From the NCBI RefSeq assembly GCF_052161655.1, contig NZ_CP197418.1:9424001-9488000 (forward strand): a stretch of DNA of 64,000 nucleotides. Direction: 5' to 3'. Position 1 is the stretch's first letter; each line of letters starts with the position of its first letter. The translations under genes and the position numbers were made by a program. Below are positions 43,981 to 52,193 of the stretch, piece after piece. This DNA is from Novipirellula sp052161655. GTDB taxonomy: Bacteria > Planctomycetota > Planctomycetia > Pirellulales > Pirellulaceae. Below the pieces are notes generated by a model. It ran no database searches and was not told where the DNA came from. It worked only from the letters and a program-made list of their open reading frames with translations.

Positions 43981-44222
43981 TGTAGGATAGGCTTCTAGCC
44001 TGTCATCAGCATAGCTATCCCAACGAAACTCTTGGCGAGTTTCGCTACGAGTCCATGTGGGATAGGCTTCCAGCTTGTCGTCGGCATGGCTATCCCGACG
44101 AAACTCTTGACGAGTTCCGCTACGAATGCATGACGAAACTCTTGGCGAGTTTCGCTACGAGTGGACGACGAGTGAACGACGAAAACGGATGGCGAAATTG
44201 ACAGGCTTGAAGCCTATCCCAC
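43981..44222. repeat. Family D repeat array
   Basis: Two and a half tandem units of about 75 bp: GGATAGGCTTC(T/C)AGC(C/T)TGTC, then GCTATCCC(A/G)ACGAAACTC, then the hairpin ACTCTTGGCGAGTTTCGCTA. The array closes with an inverted GACAGGCTTGAAGCCTATCC, so the outer ends are inverted repeats. Single units recur at 62871-62896, and a hairpin of the same type lies at 47780-47800. Confidence 0.7.
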
Positions 44223-44229
44223 AACAACT

Positions 44230-44958
44230 CTAACGTTGGAATCCGTTCCATGGTTGCTGGGCTTGCTGAGGCACCGATTGACCCGAATTCCAGCCTCGTG
44301 GATCGACCGGCAACGGCGCTCGACCGGCCGAGTTTCCCGAGCCGTCATCCCAGAGCGATTCGGGCAAAACACCTCTCGCCGCATCCCCCGCCACACTACG
44401 CCCGACGCCTTCCAAGAAGCCTGCGGGCGTGTCTTCGGTGTCGGTGGAATTGAAGCGTTTTTCGAACCGGTCCAGGTACGGTTGTACGACCTCTTGGATC
44501 TCAGGCGGAATAACCGATTCGCTGCGAGCAAGCACGCTGGCGATGTAGTTGCCGCTCTTGCTGCCGACGATTTTCTCGCGAACATTGTCACCAAATAACG
44601 TCACCGCAAACAGCGTGATCAAGATGCAATAAAGAGCTCCCTTGGCCAGCCCAAACATCGCTCCAATCTGACGATCAAACTCGCGGAGTTTGAAGCGGTC
44701 GATCGTACCGCTGACCATCCGAAATGCGACCCAAACGACCAGCGATGTGCCGACGTACAAAATCAACATCGCCAAGAATCGGTTCCATGGTGGCTCGGCA
44801 TGGATCGATTGGCTGAACGGTTCACGAAAGTTGTAGGCCACCATGTAACTGACCACGATCGAGGCGATCGAGGCAAGCTGCCAGGCGAAACCTTTGATCG
44901 CGCCGAACACCAAAGCGCCGACCAACACAACCAACATCATGATGTCGTAAATTTCCAC
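44230..44958 (-). CDS. CvpA-family membrane protein
   Basis: About 242 residues from GTG at 44958, chosen because GGAAG lies 7 bases upstream and the first helix starts at once (VEIYDIMMLVVLVGALVFG). The frame is open to ATG 45033. Four membrane segments occupy the first 140 residues, with the CvpA motif GAIKGFAWQLASI. A soluble Pro/Gly-rich tail follows, ending PWNGFQR. CvpA homologues are linked to colicin V production and, in other bacteria, envelope stress or purine-locus regulation. Its role here is unknown. Confidence 0.8.
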   Translation of the reverse strand: MEIYDIMMLVVLVGALVFGAIKGFAWQLASIASIVVSYMVAYNFREPFSQSIHAEPPWNRFLAMLILYVGTSLVVWVAFRMVSGTIDRFKLREFDRQIGAMFGLAKGALYCILITLFAVTLFGDNVREKIVGSKSGNYIASVLARSESVIPPEIQEVVQPYLDRFEKRFNSTDTEDTPAGFLEGVGRSVAGDAARGVLPESLWDDGSGNSAGRAPLPVDPRGWNSGQSVPQQAQQPWNGFQR

Positions 44959-45373
44959 CAGAACGCTTCCATGCGAGTAAGGGGCATGCGAGTAAGAGGC
45001 GGGGAGGGCGGTTGCGACCGCAAAATTTTTCATTCAAACAAGGATCGTAAACAATGCCGCCAAGCCTATTCGCAGAAACTTATTTGATAGCAACTGGCTC
45101 ATCGCTTCGAGCATGCAATCCGATCGAGCTTCCACTTTGGCGCGGATTGTAGACAAGCGACCCCGTCAAGCGAAGATCAATTGATTCGGGCTTGGCAGCT
45201 GCCTGGGAATAATCCTATGTAAGAAGTTAAGGGAATCTATATTCGTCGCGAGCCTTCGCAATGCATCACCAACAATTGAATTGCTACCAATTGGTGTTGT
45301 TGCTTGCAAAACGTGACGAAGTTGATTTTCAGTAGCTCCCAATTTTTTTCACCACTCCCCTGCCCTCCCCGTC
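44959..45373. other. Divergent intergenic region
   Basis: No gene is seen. It holds one + strand GGGGAGGG (45001-45008) and, directly before the next start codon, the minus-strand pair CCCTGCCC/CCCTCCCC (45358-45370). Promoters for cvpA and the YdjM-like gene should lie here. Confidence 0.4.
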
Positions 45374-46102
45374 GTGGCCGATTTCAAAACGCACATCACC
45401 GGCAGCACGATCGTGGGCATCGCCTACGGTTACTGGGGTGTGACGTGTCAATCAATGTCACTTGAGAGCGGCATTCTGGCTGGCGGATTGTGTTCGGTCA
45501 GCGGCATGCTGCCGGACTTGGACAGTGATTCAGGAATCCCGCTTCGCGAAACCAGCATGTTCGCTGCGGCCGTCGTGCCGATGTTGATGATCGAACGGTT
45601 TCGCGATATGGAACTGTCGCACGAAGCAATGGCGCTGGCGGCGATGTTGATCTACATCGCGATCCGATTTATTGCCGTCGAATTCTTCAAACGCTACACG
45701 GTCCATCGTGGCATGTGGCATAGCATTCCTGCCGCGGCGAGCGCGGGTCTGCTCGCGTACCTAGTGATGCCATGTCCGAGTGAATCGATTCGCGTCTACA
45801 AAAGCATCGCGGTGGTCGTCGGGTTTCTCGTCCATTTAATTCTGGACGAGATCTGGAGCATCGATTTTGGGGGAGGGCGGTTTCGGCTAAAAAAATCCTT
45901 CGGAACCGCATTGAAATTTTTTGGCCAAAGCCAGCTCGCCAATGTCAGCGTGTACGCAAAATTGTTTCTGCTGATCTATCTCGCTTGGGGCGACCATGGC
46001 GTGGTCGACCGCATCCGGCAACGATCTCGACTGGACAACAGCTATATCGCCAAGCCAGCTCCGGAAATGATCCAATGGGACAAATGGCTACCGTGGAGAT
46101 AA
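45374..46102 (+). CDS. YdjM-like membrane metal-dependent hydrolase
   Basis: 242 residues, GTG start. The family (YdjM/DUF457-like inner-membrane hydrolases) is recognised from DFKTHITGSTIVGIAYGY, GMLPDLDSDSG and HRGMWHSIPAAASAGLLAY, whose His and Asp residues are the putative metal ligands. Four or five hydrophobic segments are present. The reaction is unknown; E. coli YdjM is SOS-induced. A GGGGAGGG motif lies at 45870-45877 inside the gene. The family belongs with LexA-regulated genes in enterobacteria, but no LexA box was recognised here. Confidence 0.8.
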   Translation: MADFKTHITGSTIVGIAYGYWGVTCQSMSLESGILAGGLCSVSGMLPDLDSDSGIPLRETSMFAAAVVPMLMIERFRDMELSHEAMALAAMLIYIAIRFIAVEFFKRYTVHRGMWHSIPAAASAGLLAYLVMPCPSESIRVYKSIAVVVGFLVHLILDEIWSIDFGGGRFRLKKSFGTALKFFGQSQLANVSVYAKLFLLIYLAWGDHGVVDRIRQRSRLDNSYIAKPAPEMIQWDKWLPWR

Positions 46103-46176
46103 CGAGATAAATCCTTGCAGGACATCGTCCAGGCTAAGAATTGGGGGCACGCAGTAGGCTGGATGAAGCACTCGAT

Positions 46177-46623
46177 TTACGCACTTGTTCGATCGAGTAT
46201 CAGCGTCACGGGTCCATCGTTGACCAAGCTGACTTGCATATCGGCGGCAAAAATGCCTTCTTTGACCGGGACGCCGGTTGCCCGCAGAAACTCGTTGTAC
46301 GACTGGTAGATTTTGTTGGCGATTTCGGGGGCGGCGGCATCGGTGAACGCGGGACGACGCCCTTTGCGACAATCGCCCAGCAACGTGAATTGGCTGACGG
46401 CCAATACCGATCCTCCGATATCCAACAGCGACCGATTCATTTTCCCCTCGTCATCGGGAAAGATCCGCAGTTGCGAAGTTTTCTCTGCCAACCATTTCGC
46501 TTCGGTCACGGTATCGCCGTGGCCAACGCCGACCAATGCTAACACGCCCCGCTCAATTTCGCCGACCACCCTGCCCTGCACTTCCACCTTGGCCGTCGTT
46601 ACTCGCTGAATCACGATCCGCAT
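46177..46623 (-). CDS. dtd: D-aminoacyl-tRNA deacylase
   Basis: Removes D-amino acids (and glycine from tRNA-Ala) from mischarged tRNA. The 148-residue protein has the normal length with the N-terminal MRIVIQRVTTAKVEV, the SQFTLLGDCRKGRRPAF motif and the Gly-Pro active-site loop NDGPVTLILD. It is convergent with the upstream YdjM-like gene and divergent from the next. A CCCTGCCC site (46569-46576) lies within the coding region. Confidence 0.95.
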   Translation of the reverse strand: MRIVIQRVTTAKVEVQGRVVGEIERGVLALVGVGHGDTVTEAKWLAEKTSQLRIFPDDEGKMNRSLLDIGGSVLAVSQFTLLGDCRKGRRPAFTDAAAPEIANKIYQSYNEFLRATGVPVKEGIFAADMQVSLVNDGPVTLILDRTSA

Positions 46624-46721
46624 CCGATTTCCTTTTCAAACCATTGAGTGTTGTTGGGCAAGATTTCCGCATAGAATAGCCCCAGCGGCTAGTCCTTTAA
46701 ACGCCATCGAATCGTTGTGCC

Positions 46722-47627
46722 ATGCCTTATCTGTTCACCTGCCCTCACTGTCAAACCAAAACACAAGTCGAAGATCGTTATAGCGGTCTGAAGGGAGAGT
46801 GCGTCACGTGTGGCGGCGAAATCCAACTACCCGACTTCGCTGGTCAAGCGACTCCCCAAAGCGTTCAGTCAACATCGGTATCGAAACAGTTTGCTTCGGT
46901 CGTTGCGGCAATCGTAGTTTTGATGTTGTTGCTCGCGTTTGGGTTTGCGGCGATTTATCAGGGTCGACAAACCGTAGGCTTACTGCAAACGAACCGAGAT
47001 CGTACCGCATCAATGCGCAACCTCGAGAAGATTGCCGCTGCGTTGAACGCCTATGCCGCCGACCATGGAAGCTACCCGCCACCGTTTACCGCTGATGCTG
47101 CGGGTAAACCGCTGCAATCGTGGCGAGTGCTGATTCTGCCCTACCTTGGCGAAGACGAACTCTACAACCTGATCGATCGCAACGCGGCATGGGACACGCA
47201 ACAAAACATGTCTGTTTCATTTTCGCAGATGCCAAGCGTTTATCGCCATCCCAGTAGCCAAACAAGTAGCGGATATAGCGAGAGCGGTTACTACCTAGTC
47301 ACGGGGGACCGCACGTTGTTTCCGAGTACCGGCCCGCTGGGTCCCAACCAAGTGGTCGACGATCCGCTGAAAACGATCCTTGTCGTCGAAGCTTCACCAC
47401 CGGTTATCAGCGGCGTGTGGACCGAACCAGTCGATGTCGACTTCGCGACGATGCAAGGCATTGGCGGATCATCCAACAACATCGGGGGACTGTTGGATGT
47501 GGGCGCGGCCATCGTCACGGTGGACGAGCGAGGCCATTACCTCGATGAAACCACGCCTACCTCGACGCTGCGAGCCCTTGTGACGCCTCGCGGTGGCGAA
47601 CCACTCGCGGATGATACGCTGGATTAG
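46722..47627 (+). CDS. Zinc-ribbon and membrane-anchored DUF1559-type protein
   Basis: 301 residues. An N-terminal zinc ribbon (CPHCQTKT...CVTCGGE, residues 8-35) is followed by a membrane segment (about 60-85) and an external DUF1559-like domain. The external domain has MRNLEKIAAALNAYAADHGSYPPPF, SWRVLILPYLGEDELYNLID and DDPLKTILVVEA. Unlike the pilin-type DUF1559 proteins at 18-21.6 kb, it has no prepilin leader, so it is anchored through a cytoplasmic zinc ribbon. Function is unknown. Confidence 0.78.
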   Translation: MPYLFTCPHCQTKTQVEDRYSGLKGECVTCGGEIQLPDFAGQATPQSVQSTSVSKQFASVVAAIVVLMLLLAFGFAAIYQGRQTVGLLQTNRDRTASMRNLEKIAAALNAYAADHGSYPPPFTADAAGKPLQSWRVLILPYLGEDELYNLIDRNAAWDTQQNMSVSFSQMPSVYRHPSSQTSSGYSESGYYLVTGDRTLFPSTGPLGPNQVVDDPLKTILVVEASPPVISGVWTEPVDVDFATMQGIGGSSNNIGGLLDVGAAIVTVDERGHYLDETTPTSTLRALVTPRGGEPLADDTLD

Positions 47628-47700
47628 CCGCTTTGTCGCAGCCGGCTGAGGAAGGCCATTTACATTTCGAAAAAATCAACAAGCCGTTGTCGTTTTTCTT

Positions 47701-47769
47701 GTAGTGGACGAGGCAACGAGTCCCCGCGTTGCCGTCTTTCGCATATGGACTCGTAGCCTCGTCCACTAC
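47701..47769. repeat. Long hairpin repeat (family E) between convergent genes
   Basis: Arms GTAGTGGACGAGGC + ACGAGTCC (47701-47723) and GGACTCGT + GCCTCGTCCACTAC (47747-47769) pair almost perfectly over 23 positions. It lies between the DUF1559-type and argG stops, so it may act as a bidirectional terminator. A family D-type hairpin CGAAAGTC/GACTTTCG follows at 47780-47800. Confidence 0.65.
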
Positions 47770-47824
47770 GGTTTCTGCACGAAAGTCTTGGCGACTTTCG
47801 CTACGGATTCTATCGAGTTCGCTA

Positions 47825-49039
47825 TTAGAACTTGCGAGGCGTTACCGCTGCTTGCACACGACTTGGCAAGCCTTGGATACGCAAGAAGCCTTCGGCGTCG
47901 TCTTGGTCGTACGTTCCGCCGCCTTCCATCGTCGCGATGTCTTCGTCGTACAAACTGTTGGGGCTGGTACGTGAATCGACGATGATGTTGCCCTTGTAAA
48001 GCTTCAGCGTCACTTCGCCAGTCACAGGCTTTTGCGATTCACGCATGAACGCCATCAACGCGTCCATCTTTGGCGTGTACCAGAATCCGTAGTAAACCAT
48101 TTCGGCAACTTCGGGAGCCATGCGATCACGCAAGTGCATCAAGTCACGGTCCATCGACAATTGCTCGACGTACATGTGGGCGTCGTACAACACGGTCATG
48201 CCAGGCGATTCGTAAACACCGCGGCTCTTCATCCCGACGAAACGATTTTCGACCATGTCGATACGGCCGACTCCGTTGCGTCCGGCGATCTCGTTCAGAC
48301 CTTCGACCATTTCCAAAGCACCGACGGCTTTTCCGTTCAGCTTGGTTGGCACGCCCGACTCGAATCCGATCGTGACTGACTCGGCCTTGTCCGGAGCTTC
48401 TTGAGGGCTGACGCCCATTCCGAAATCAACGATCTCGACACCGTTGACATCCAACTCTTCGAGCTTGCCCGCTTCGTAGCTGATGTGCAGCACGTTTTCG
48501 TCGCTGCTGTATGGCTTCGCGGCCGAAGCCTTGACCGGAATGTTCTTTTCGTTGCAGTAGGCGATCAACTCGGTGCGTCCTGGGAACGCGTCGCGGAATT
48601 CTTTGATTCGCCAAGGAGCGATCATTTTGATGCTCGGGTCAATCGCATCGGCGGCGAGTTGGAAACGGCATTGGTCATTGCCCTTGCCCGTCGCACCGTG
48701 AGCGTAGGCAGTCGCACCGACCTCGTGAGCCACATCGATGCAAACCTTGCTGATCAAGGGGCGAGCGATTGAGGTGCCGAGCAGATAGATGCCTTCGTAT
48801 TTGGCTTGCCATCCCAGCACGGGGAAGGCGAAATCGCGACAGAGTTCTTCGCGAACATCGACGATCCGTGACGACTTGGCACCACAGTCGCGAGCTTTTT
48901 GCAACGTCGCTTCGCGATCTTCACAAGGTTGTCCGAGGTCGACGTAGACCGCGTGCACCTCATAGCCTTGGTCTTGAAGCCAACCGAGAATGACCGAAGT
49001 ATCTAAACCGCCCGAGTAAGCAAGTACGCAGCTTTTCAT
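47825..49039 (-). CDS. argG: Argininosuccinate synthase
   Basis: Joins citrulline and aspartate to argininosuccinate using ATP. 404 residues, with the N-terminal pyrophosphatase loop AYSGGLDTSVILGWL, then YAHGATGKGNDQCRF and RPLISKVCIDVAHE. ATG at 49039 (MKSCVLAYSGG) is the natural start; the frame is open upstream to 49090. Monocistronic; argH is not in the window. It is divergent from larB. Confidence 0.95.
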   Translation of the reverse strand: MKSCVLAYSGGLDTSVILGWLQDQGYEVHAVYVDLGQPCEDREATLQKARDCGAKSSRIVDVREELCRDFAFPVLGWQAKYEGIYLLGTSIARPLISKVCIDVAHEVGATAYAHGATGKGNDQCRFQLAADAIDPSIKMIAPWRIKEFRDAFPGRTELIAYCNEKNIPVKASAAKPYSSDENVLHISYEAGKLEELDVNGVEIVDFGMGVSPQEAPDKAESVTIGFESGVPTKLNGKAVGALEMVEGLNEIAGRNGVGRIDMVENRFVGMKSRGVYESPGMTVLYDAHMYVEQLSMDRDLMHLRDRMAPEVAEMVYYGFWYTPKMDALMAFMRESQKPVTGEVTLKLYKGNIIVDSRTSPNSLYDEDIATMEGGGTYDQDDAEGFLRIQGLPSRVQAAVTPRKF

Positions 49040-49134
49040 TAGGATGTTATCCACCGAGAATGCAAGAACCGAAGAAACGATGTTCGTCAACGAGCGTCAA
49101 TTTGAATTTTGATTCCCCTGGACTGCAACCGCCC

Positions 49135-50085
49135 ATGCCCGACGACTCTTCGCAGCTTTCGCAATCCGACCGCCCTGCCCTGCCCTGCACGCAGAGCACT
49201 GCTGCTTCGCTTTCACCGGAAATTGCCGCATTAATCGCGGGCGTAGCGGCTGGAACCACGTCGGTGGCCGAGGCCATTTCGGCACTTCAAATCGCAAATA
49301 TCAGCTCGGTCCAAAATGTCCGCTTCGGCAGCGAAGCCGAAAAAATGGCGGTCATCGAGGGTGCGACGGTTGATCTCGGGCGACGACAACGGTGCGGTTT
49401 CGGCGAAGTGATCTACGGCGAAGGCAAAGATTTCGAGCTGATCGCTCGCATCATCGACTCTCAAATCGCCGATGCTCAAACGTCGTTGGTGACCCGCGTC
49501 CACCCCGAAGTAGCAGAGAAATTAAAAACACGGTTTCCTCACAGCCACCACCATGCATTGGGACGCACGTTCCGTACTCACCTCGCTACCGAAGCCCCCT
49601 ACCCTGCCCCGATCGATCCCGACGAACACTCATTTCATGTCGCCGTGATCACAGCGGGCAGCACCGATGCGGCGGTGGCAGCCGAGGCGATCGAGACGTT
49701 GACTTGGATGGGTGTCGCCGTCCGCGTCTTTACCGACATCGGCGTCGCTGGGCCTCAACGTCTGATCCACGCCTTGCCCGAGCTTCGTAAAGCGTCCGCC
49801 GCCGTTGTAATCGCTGGTATGGAAGGTGCACTGCCCCCCGTGGTCGCTGGCCATTTGTCGATCCCGATCTTCGCGGTCCCCACCAGCGTGGGCTACGGAG
49901 CGACACTGGGTGGATTGACCCCGCTGCTCGGCATGCTCAGCAGCTGTGCGGCAAATGTTGCGGTGGTCAACATCGACGCGGGATTCAAAGGCGGTTATTT
50001 GGCGGGAACGATCATCCGCCAACTCGAAAATGCGAGCGAAAATTCGACCCACAGCGAAAAATTGACAACGAAGGAATCGCAATGA
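49135..50085 (+). CDS. larB: LarB, pyridinium-dicarboxylate synthase (nickel-pincer cofactor)
   Basis: PurE-like carboxylase/hydrolase that acts on nicotinic acid adenine dinucleotide in the first step of the nickel-pincer nucleotide of lactate racemase-type enzymes. Visible: VRFGSEAEKMAVIEGATVDLGR, the AIR-carboxylase fold VAVITAGSTDAAVAAEA, and the PTSVGYGATLGG loop. ATG at 49135 is preferred over 49060, because the latter would leave 20 bp for the divergent argG promoter and adds an unconserved leader. Two minus-strand KOPS-like sites (49173-49185; 49597-49609) encode RPALPC and YPAP. It overlaps nnrD by 4 bp. larC and larE are not in the window. Confidence 0.88.
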   Translation: MPDDSSQLSQSDRPALPCTQSTAASLSPEIAALIAGVAAGTTSVAEAISALQIANISSVQNVRFGSEAEKMAVIEGATVDLGRRQRCGFGEVIYGEGKDFELIARIIDSQIADAQTSLVTRVHPEVAEKLKTRFPHSHHHALGRTFRTHLATEAPYPAPIDPDEHSFHVAVITAGSTDAAVAAEAIETLTWMGVAVRVFTDIGVAGPQRLIHALPELRKASAAVVIAGMEGALPPVVAGHLSIPIFAVPTSVGYGATLGGLTPLLGMLSSCAANVAVVNIDAGFKGGYLAGTIIRQLENASENSTHSEKLTTKESQ

Positions 50086-50972
50086 GCAACCACCCCCCCG
50101 CATCGTTTCCCGGACGCGAGCAAGATTCTCATAAAGGCAACTTCGGCCGCGTGCTGCTGTGCGGTGGCTCGCGAGGCATGGCGGGATCGATCGCGCTTTC
50201 GTCGATCGCGGCGCTGCACACAGGGTCGGGCTTGGTTTCGGCCGCCGTTCCCGATCGATGTTTGGAAACCGTCGCCGCCTTTCATCCGTGTTTGATGACG
50301 ATCCCGTTGGCGGATGCATCACGAGGCCACTTCGCCGCCGCTGCGGCCGATGAACTCGCCTCGCGGCTGGATAACCTGGATGCGATTGGATGTGGCCCCG
50401 GCATGACGACGAACGAGGGATCGATGCAAATCGTTCGCAGGTTGCTGGAGCCCACCAAACTCGCTCGCGTTTTTGACGCCGATGCGCTCAACTGCCTGGC
50501 GAAGATGGACTGGGCTCAGCAGGATCCAGTCTCGCGTGGCCATTCACAGTCTAGCAGCGAAGATTTAAACAACATCGTGCTGACGCCTCACCCAGGCGAG
50601 CTGGGACGATTGACAGGCACCAATACAAAAGACCGCGACTTGCAAATCGAGGCGGCTCAAAAATTGGCGGCCCACCATGATGTCACCATTGTGGTCAAAG
50701 GAGGCCCGACGGTCGTGGTCGATGCCACTCGGACCTGGACCAATTCGACGGGCAACCCCGGGATGGCAACAGCGGGGTCGGGCGATGTATTGACGGGAGT
50801 GATCACATCGCTGCTGGGGCAAGGAATGTCGCTCTGGGACGCAGCACGGTTGGGGGTCTGGATCCACGGAGCGGCAGGTGATCGAGCCGCCGCGGAATAT
50901 GGGCAAGCCGGGATGAGTGCGTATGAACTGCTATCGGAATTGCCAAAAGTGATAGCGGCCTTCGATTCCTGA
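50082..50972 (+). CDS. nnrD: ADP/ATP-dependent NAD(P)H-hydrate dehydratase
   Basis: Repairs damaged (hydrated) NAD(P)H using ATP or ADP. 296 residues of the carbohydrate-kinase-like NnrD fold: GNFGRVLLCGGSRGMAGS, HPGELGRLTG, VVKGGPTVVVD and the phosphate loop ATAGSGDVLTG. The NnrE epimerase half of the usual fusion is missing, so this is a stand-alone dehydratase. It starts at ATG overlapping the larB stop (ATGA), showing translational coupling. A link between nickel-pincer synthesis, which starts from a dinucleotide, and NAD repair is possible but inferred. Confidence 0.9.
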   Translation: MSNHPPASFPGREQDSHKGNFGRVLLCGGSRGMAGSIALSSIAALHTGSGLVSAAVPDRCLETVAAFHPCLMTIPLADASRGHFAAAAADELASRLDNLDAIGCGPGMTTNEGSMQIVRRLLEPTKLARVFDADALNCLAKMDWAQQDPVSRGHSQSSSEDLNNIVLTPHPGELGRLTGTNTKDRDLQIEAAQKLAAHHDVTIVVKGGPTVVVDATRTWTNSTGNPGMATAGSGDVLTGVITSLLGQGMSLWDAARLGVWIHGAAGDRAAAEYGQAGMSAYELLSELPKVIAAFDS

Positions 50973-50997
50973 GCAAAGTCAGGCATAATGTCCGCTT

Positions 50998-51116
50998 GCG
51001 GGCAGTTGATTTAGTGAGCCGCGACGCGTGTGCGGCCGGGTTCCACGCATTACCCGGTGCCTTACGGCCCACGGCTCACTGCTGTGATTTACATTTTGAT
51101 TAAATCAACAGCCCGT
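50998..51116 (+). repeat. Family A element, copy A3
   Basis: Full-length copy in the A1 orientation. Ends are GGGCAGTTGATTTA (left) and TTAAATCAACAGCCC (right), with the hairpin core GTGAGCCGCG...CACGGCTCAC (51014-51079). Flanks GCTTGC and GTTTGT are similar but not identical, so a target duplication is only possible here. Confidence 0.65.
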
Positions 51117-51196
51117 TTGTGGCAAGCCCGATGGCAACCCTGCCCTGCCCCGCATTTTGTTCAACGCGACGCTTTCCTTTCTGAATCAACTGACAC

Positions 51197-52177
51197 GTGA
51201 CGATAATCCTCCCGCTTGCCGAAGTGACTGATGCGGTTCGCGGCGGCGTGATCAGCATCGGGAATTTTGACGGCGTCCATCGGGGCCACGCGGCCTTGAT
51301 TCGTCAGGCCCGTGAAATGGCCAACCGCATGGCGGGCCCCGTGGTCGCAGTGGTGCTGGACCCGCATCCTGCTGCGATCCTGCGTCCGGACCGGGTGCCG
51401 CCGAAATTGACCTGGATCGAGCGGCGAGCCGAATTGCTCTCGAAAATCGACACCGATTTTCTCGTGGTCGTGCCGACAAACCAAGCGTTTTTGAACCTTT
51501 CCGCCGCTGAGTTCTTTGCATCGCTGGTCATGGAAACGTTGTCGGCCAAAGGCATTGTCGAAGGCCCGAATTTCTTTTTTGGCCGTGGACGCGAAGGCAA
51601 TATCGAAACATTGAAAACGCTCTGTGACGAAGCCGAGATCGAATTAACGGTCGCTGATTCGAGCATCGATAACGACGCGATGATCAGCAGCACGCGGATT
51701 CGCCATGAACTCGAAGCAGGGAATATCGAATCGGCGGTCCAGATGTTGGGGCATCCGCATCAAATCCGTGGTCGAGTTGTTCGCGGCGATGGACGCGGAG
51801 CCAGCATCGGCTTTCCGACTGCCAATCTGAGCGAAATCGACGTCCTCGTCCCCGCTGTCGGCGTTTACGGGGGATATGCGATCCATGATGGCGTCCGCTA
51901 CCCCGCGGCGATTCATATCGGCCCCAACCCCACCTTCAACAATCGCAGCGAACGCAAAGTCGAAGTCCATGTGATGGACTACACTGGGGACCTTTACGAC
52001 CAAACGCTGCAGGTTGACTTTGTTAGTCGAGTGCGCGACATTGCCCGCTTCGAGTCGGCTGAAGCCTTGGTCGCTCAACTGCAATTGGACATCGCCTCGG
52101 TGCGATCGTCTCTTGGCAAGATCGAAAACGGCAAGATTAAAAACGCCAAATCCGAAAACAATACGAATCTCAAGTAA
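51197..52177 (+). CDS. ribF: Bifunctional riboflavin kinase / FAD synthetase
   Basis: Makes FMN and then FAD. 326 residues, GTG start. The N-terminal nucleotidyltransferase has GNFDGVHRGHAALI and STRIRHELEAGNIESAV. The C-terminal kinase has GRGASIGFPTANL and YPAAIHIGPNPTF. A Lys/Asn-rich tail ends the protein. It is 16 bp upstream of the nrnA-like gene, so the two are probably co-transcribed. Confidence 0.95.
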   Translation: MTIILPLAEVTDAVRGGVISIGNFDGVHRGHAALIRQAREMANRMAGPVVAVVLDPHPAAILRPDRVPPKLTWIERRAELLSKIDTDFLVVVPTNQAFLNLSAAEFFASLVMETLSAKGIVEGPNFFFGRGREGNIETLKTLCDEAEIELTVADSSIDNDAMISSTRIRHELEAGNIESAVQMLGHPHQIRGRVVRGDGRGASIGFPTANLSEIDVLVPAVGVYGGYAIHDGVRYPAAIHIGPNPTFNNRSERKVEVHVMDYTGDLYDQTLQVDFVSRVRDIARFESAEALVAQLQLDIASVRSSLGKIENGKIKNAKSENNTNLK

Positions 52178-52193
52178 CCGAAAGTAAAGCCAG

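Larger units (their letters stand above)
43413..44229. other. Gene-free region holding candidate dif site and repeat array
   Basis: About 815 bp between convergent accA and cvpA. Small open frames exist but none has conserved features. It contains the dif-like site (43917-43944) and, 36 bp further, the family D array (43981-44222). The GGGNAGGG orientation switches around it. Confidence 0.55.

Noticed and set aside
45200..45240. Second dif-like string (ATAATCCTATGTAAGAAG)
   Set aside because: The right arm is weaker and the left arm lacks the ATAA pairing at the right spacing; 43917-43944 is a better fit.
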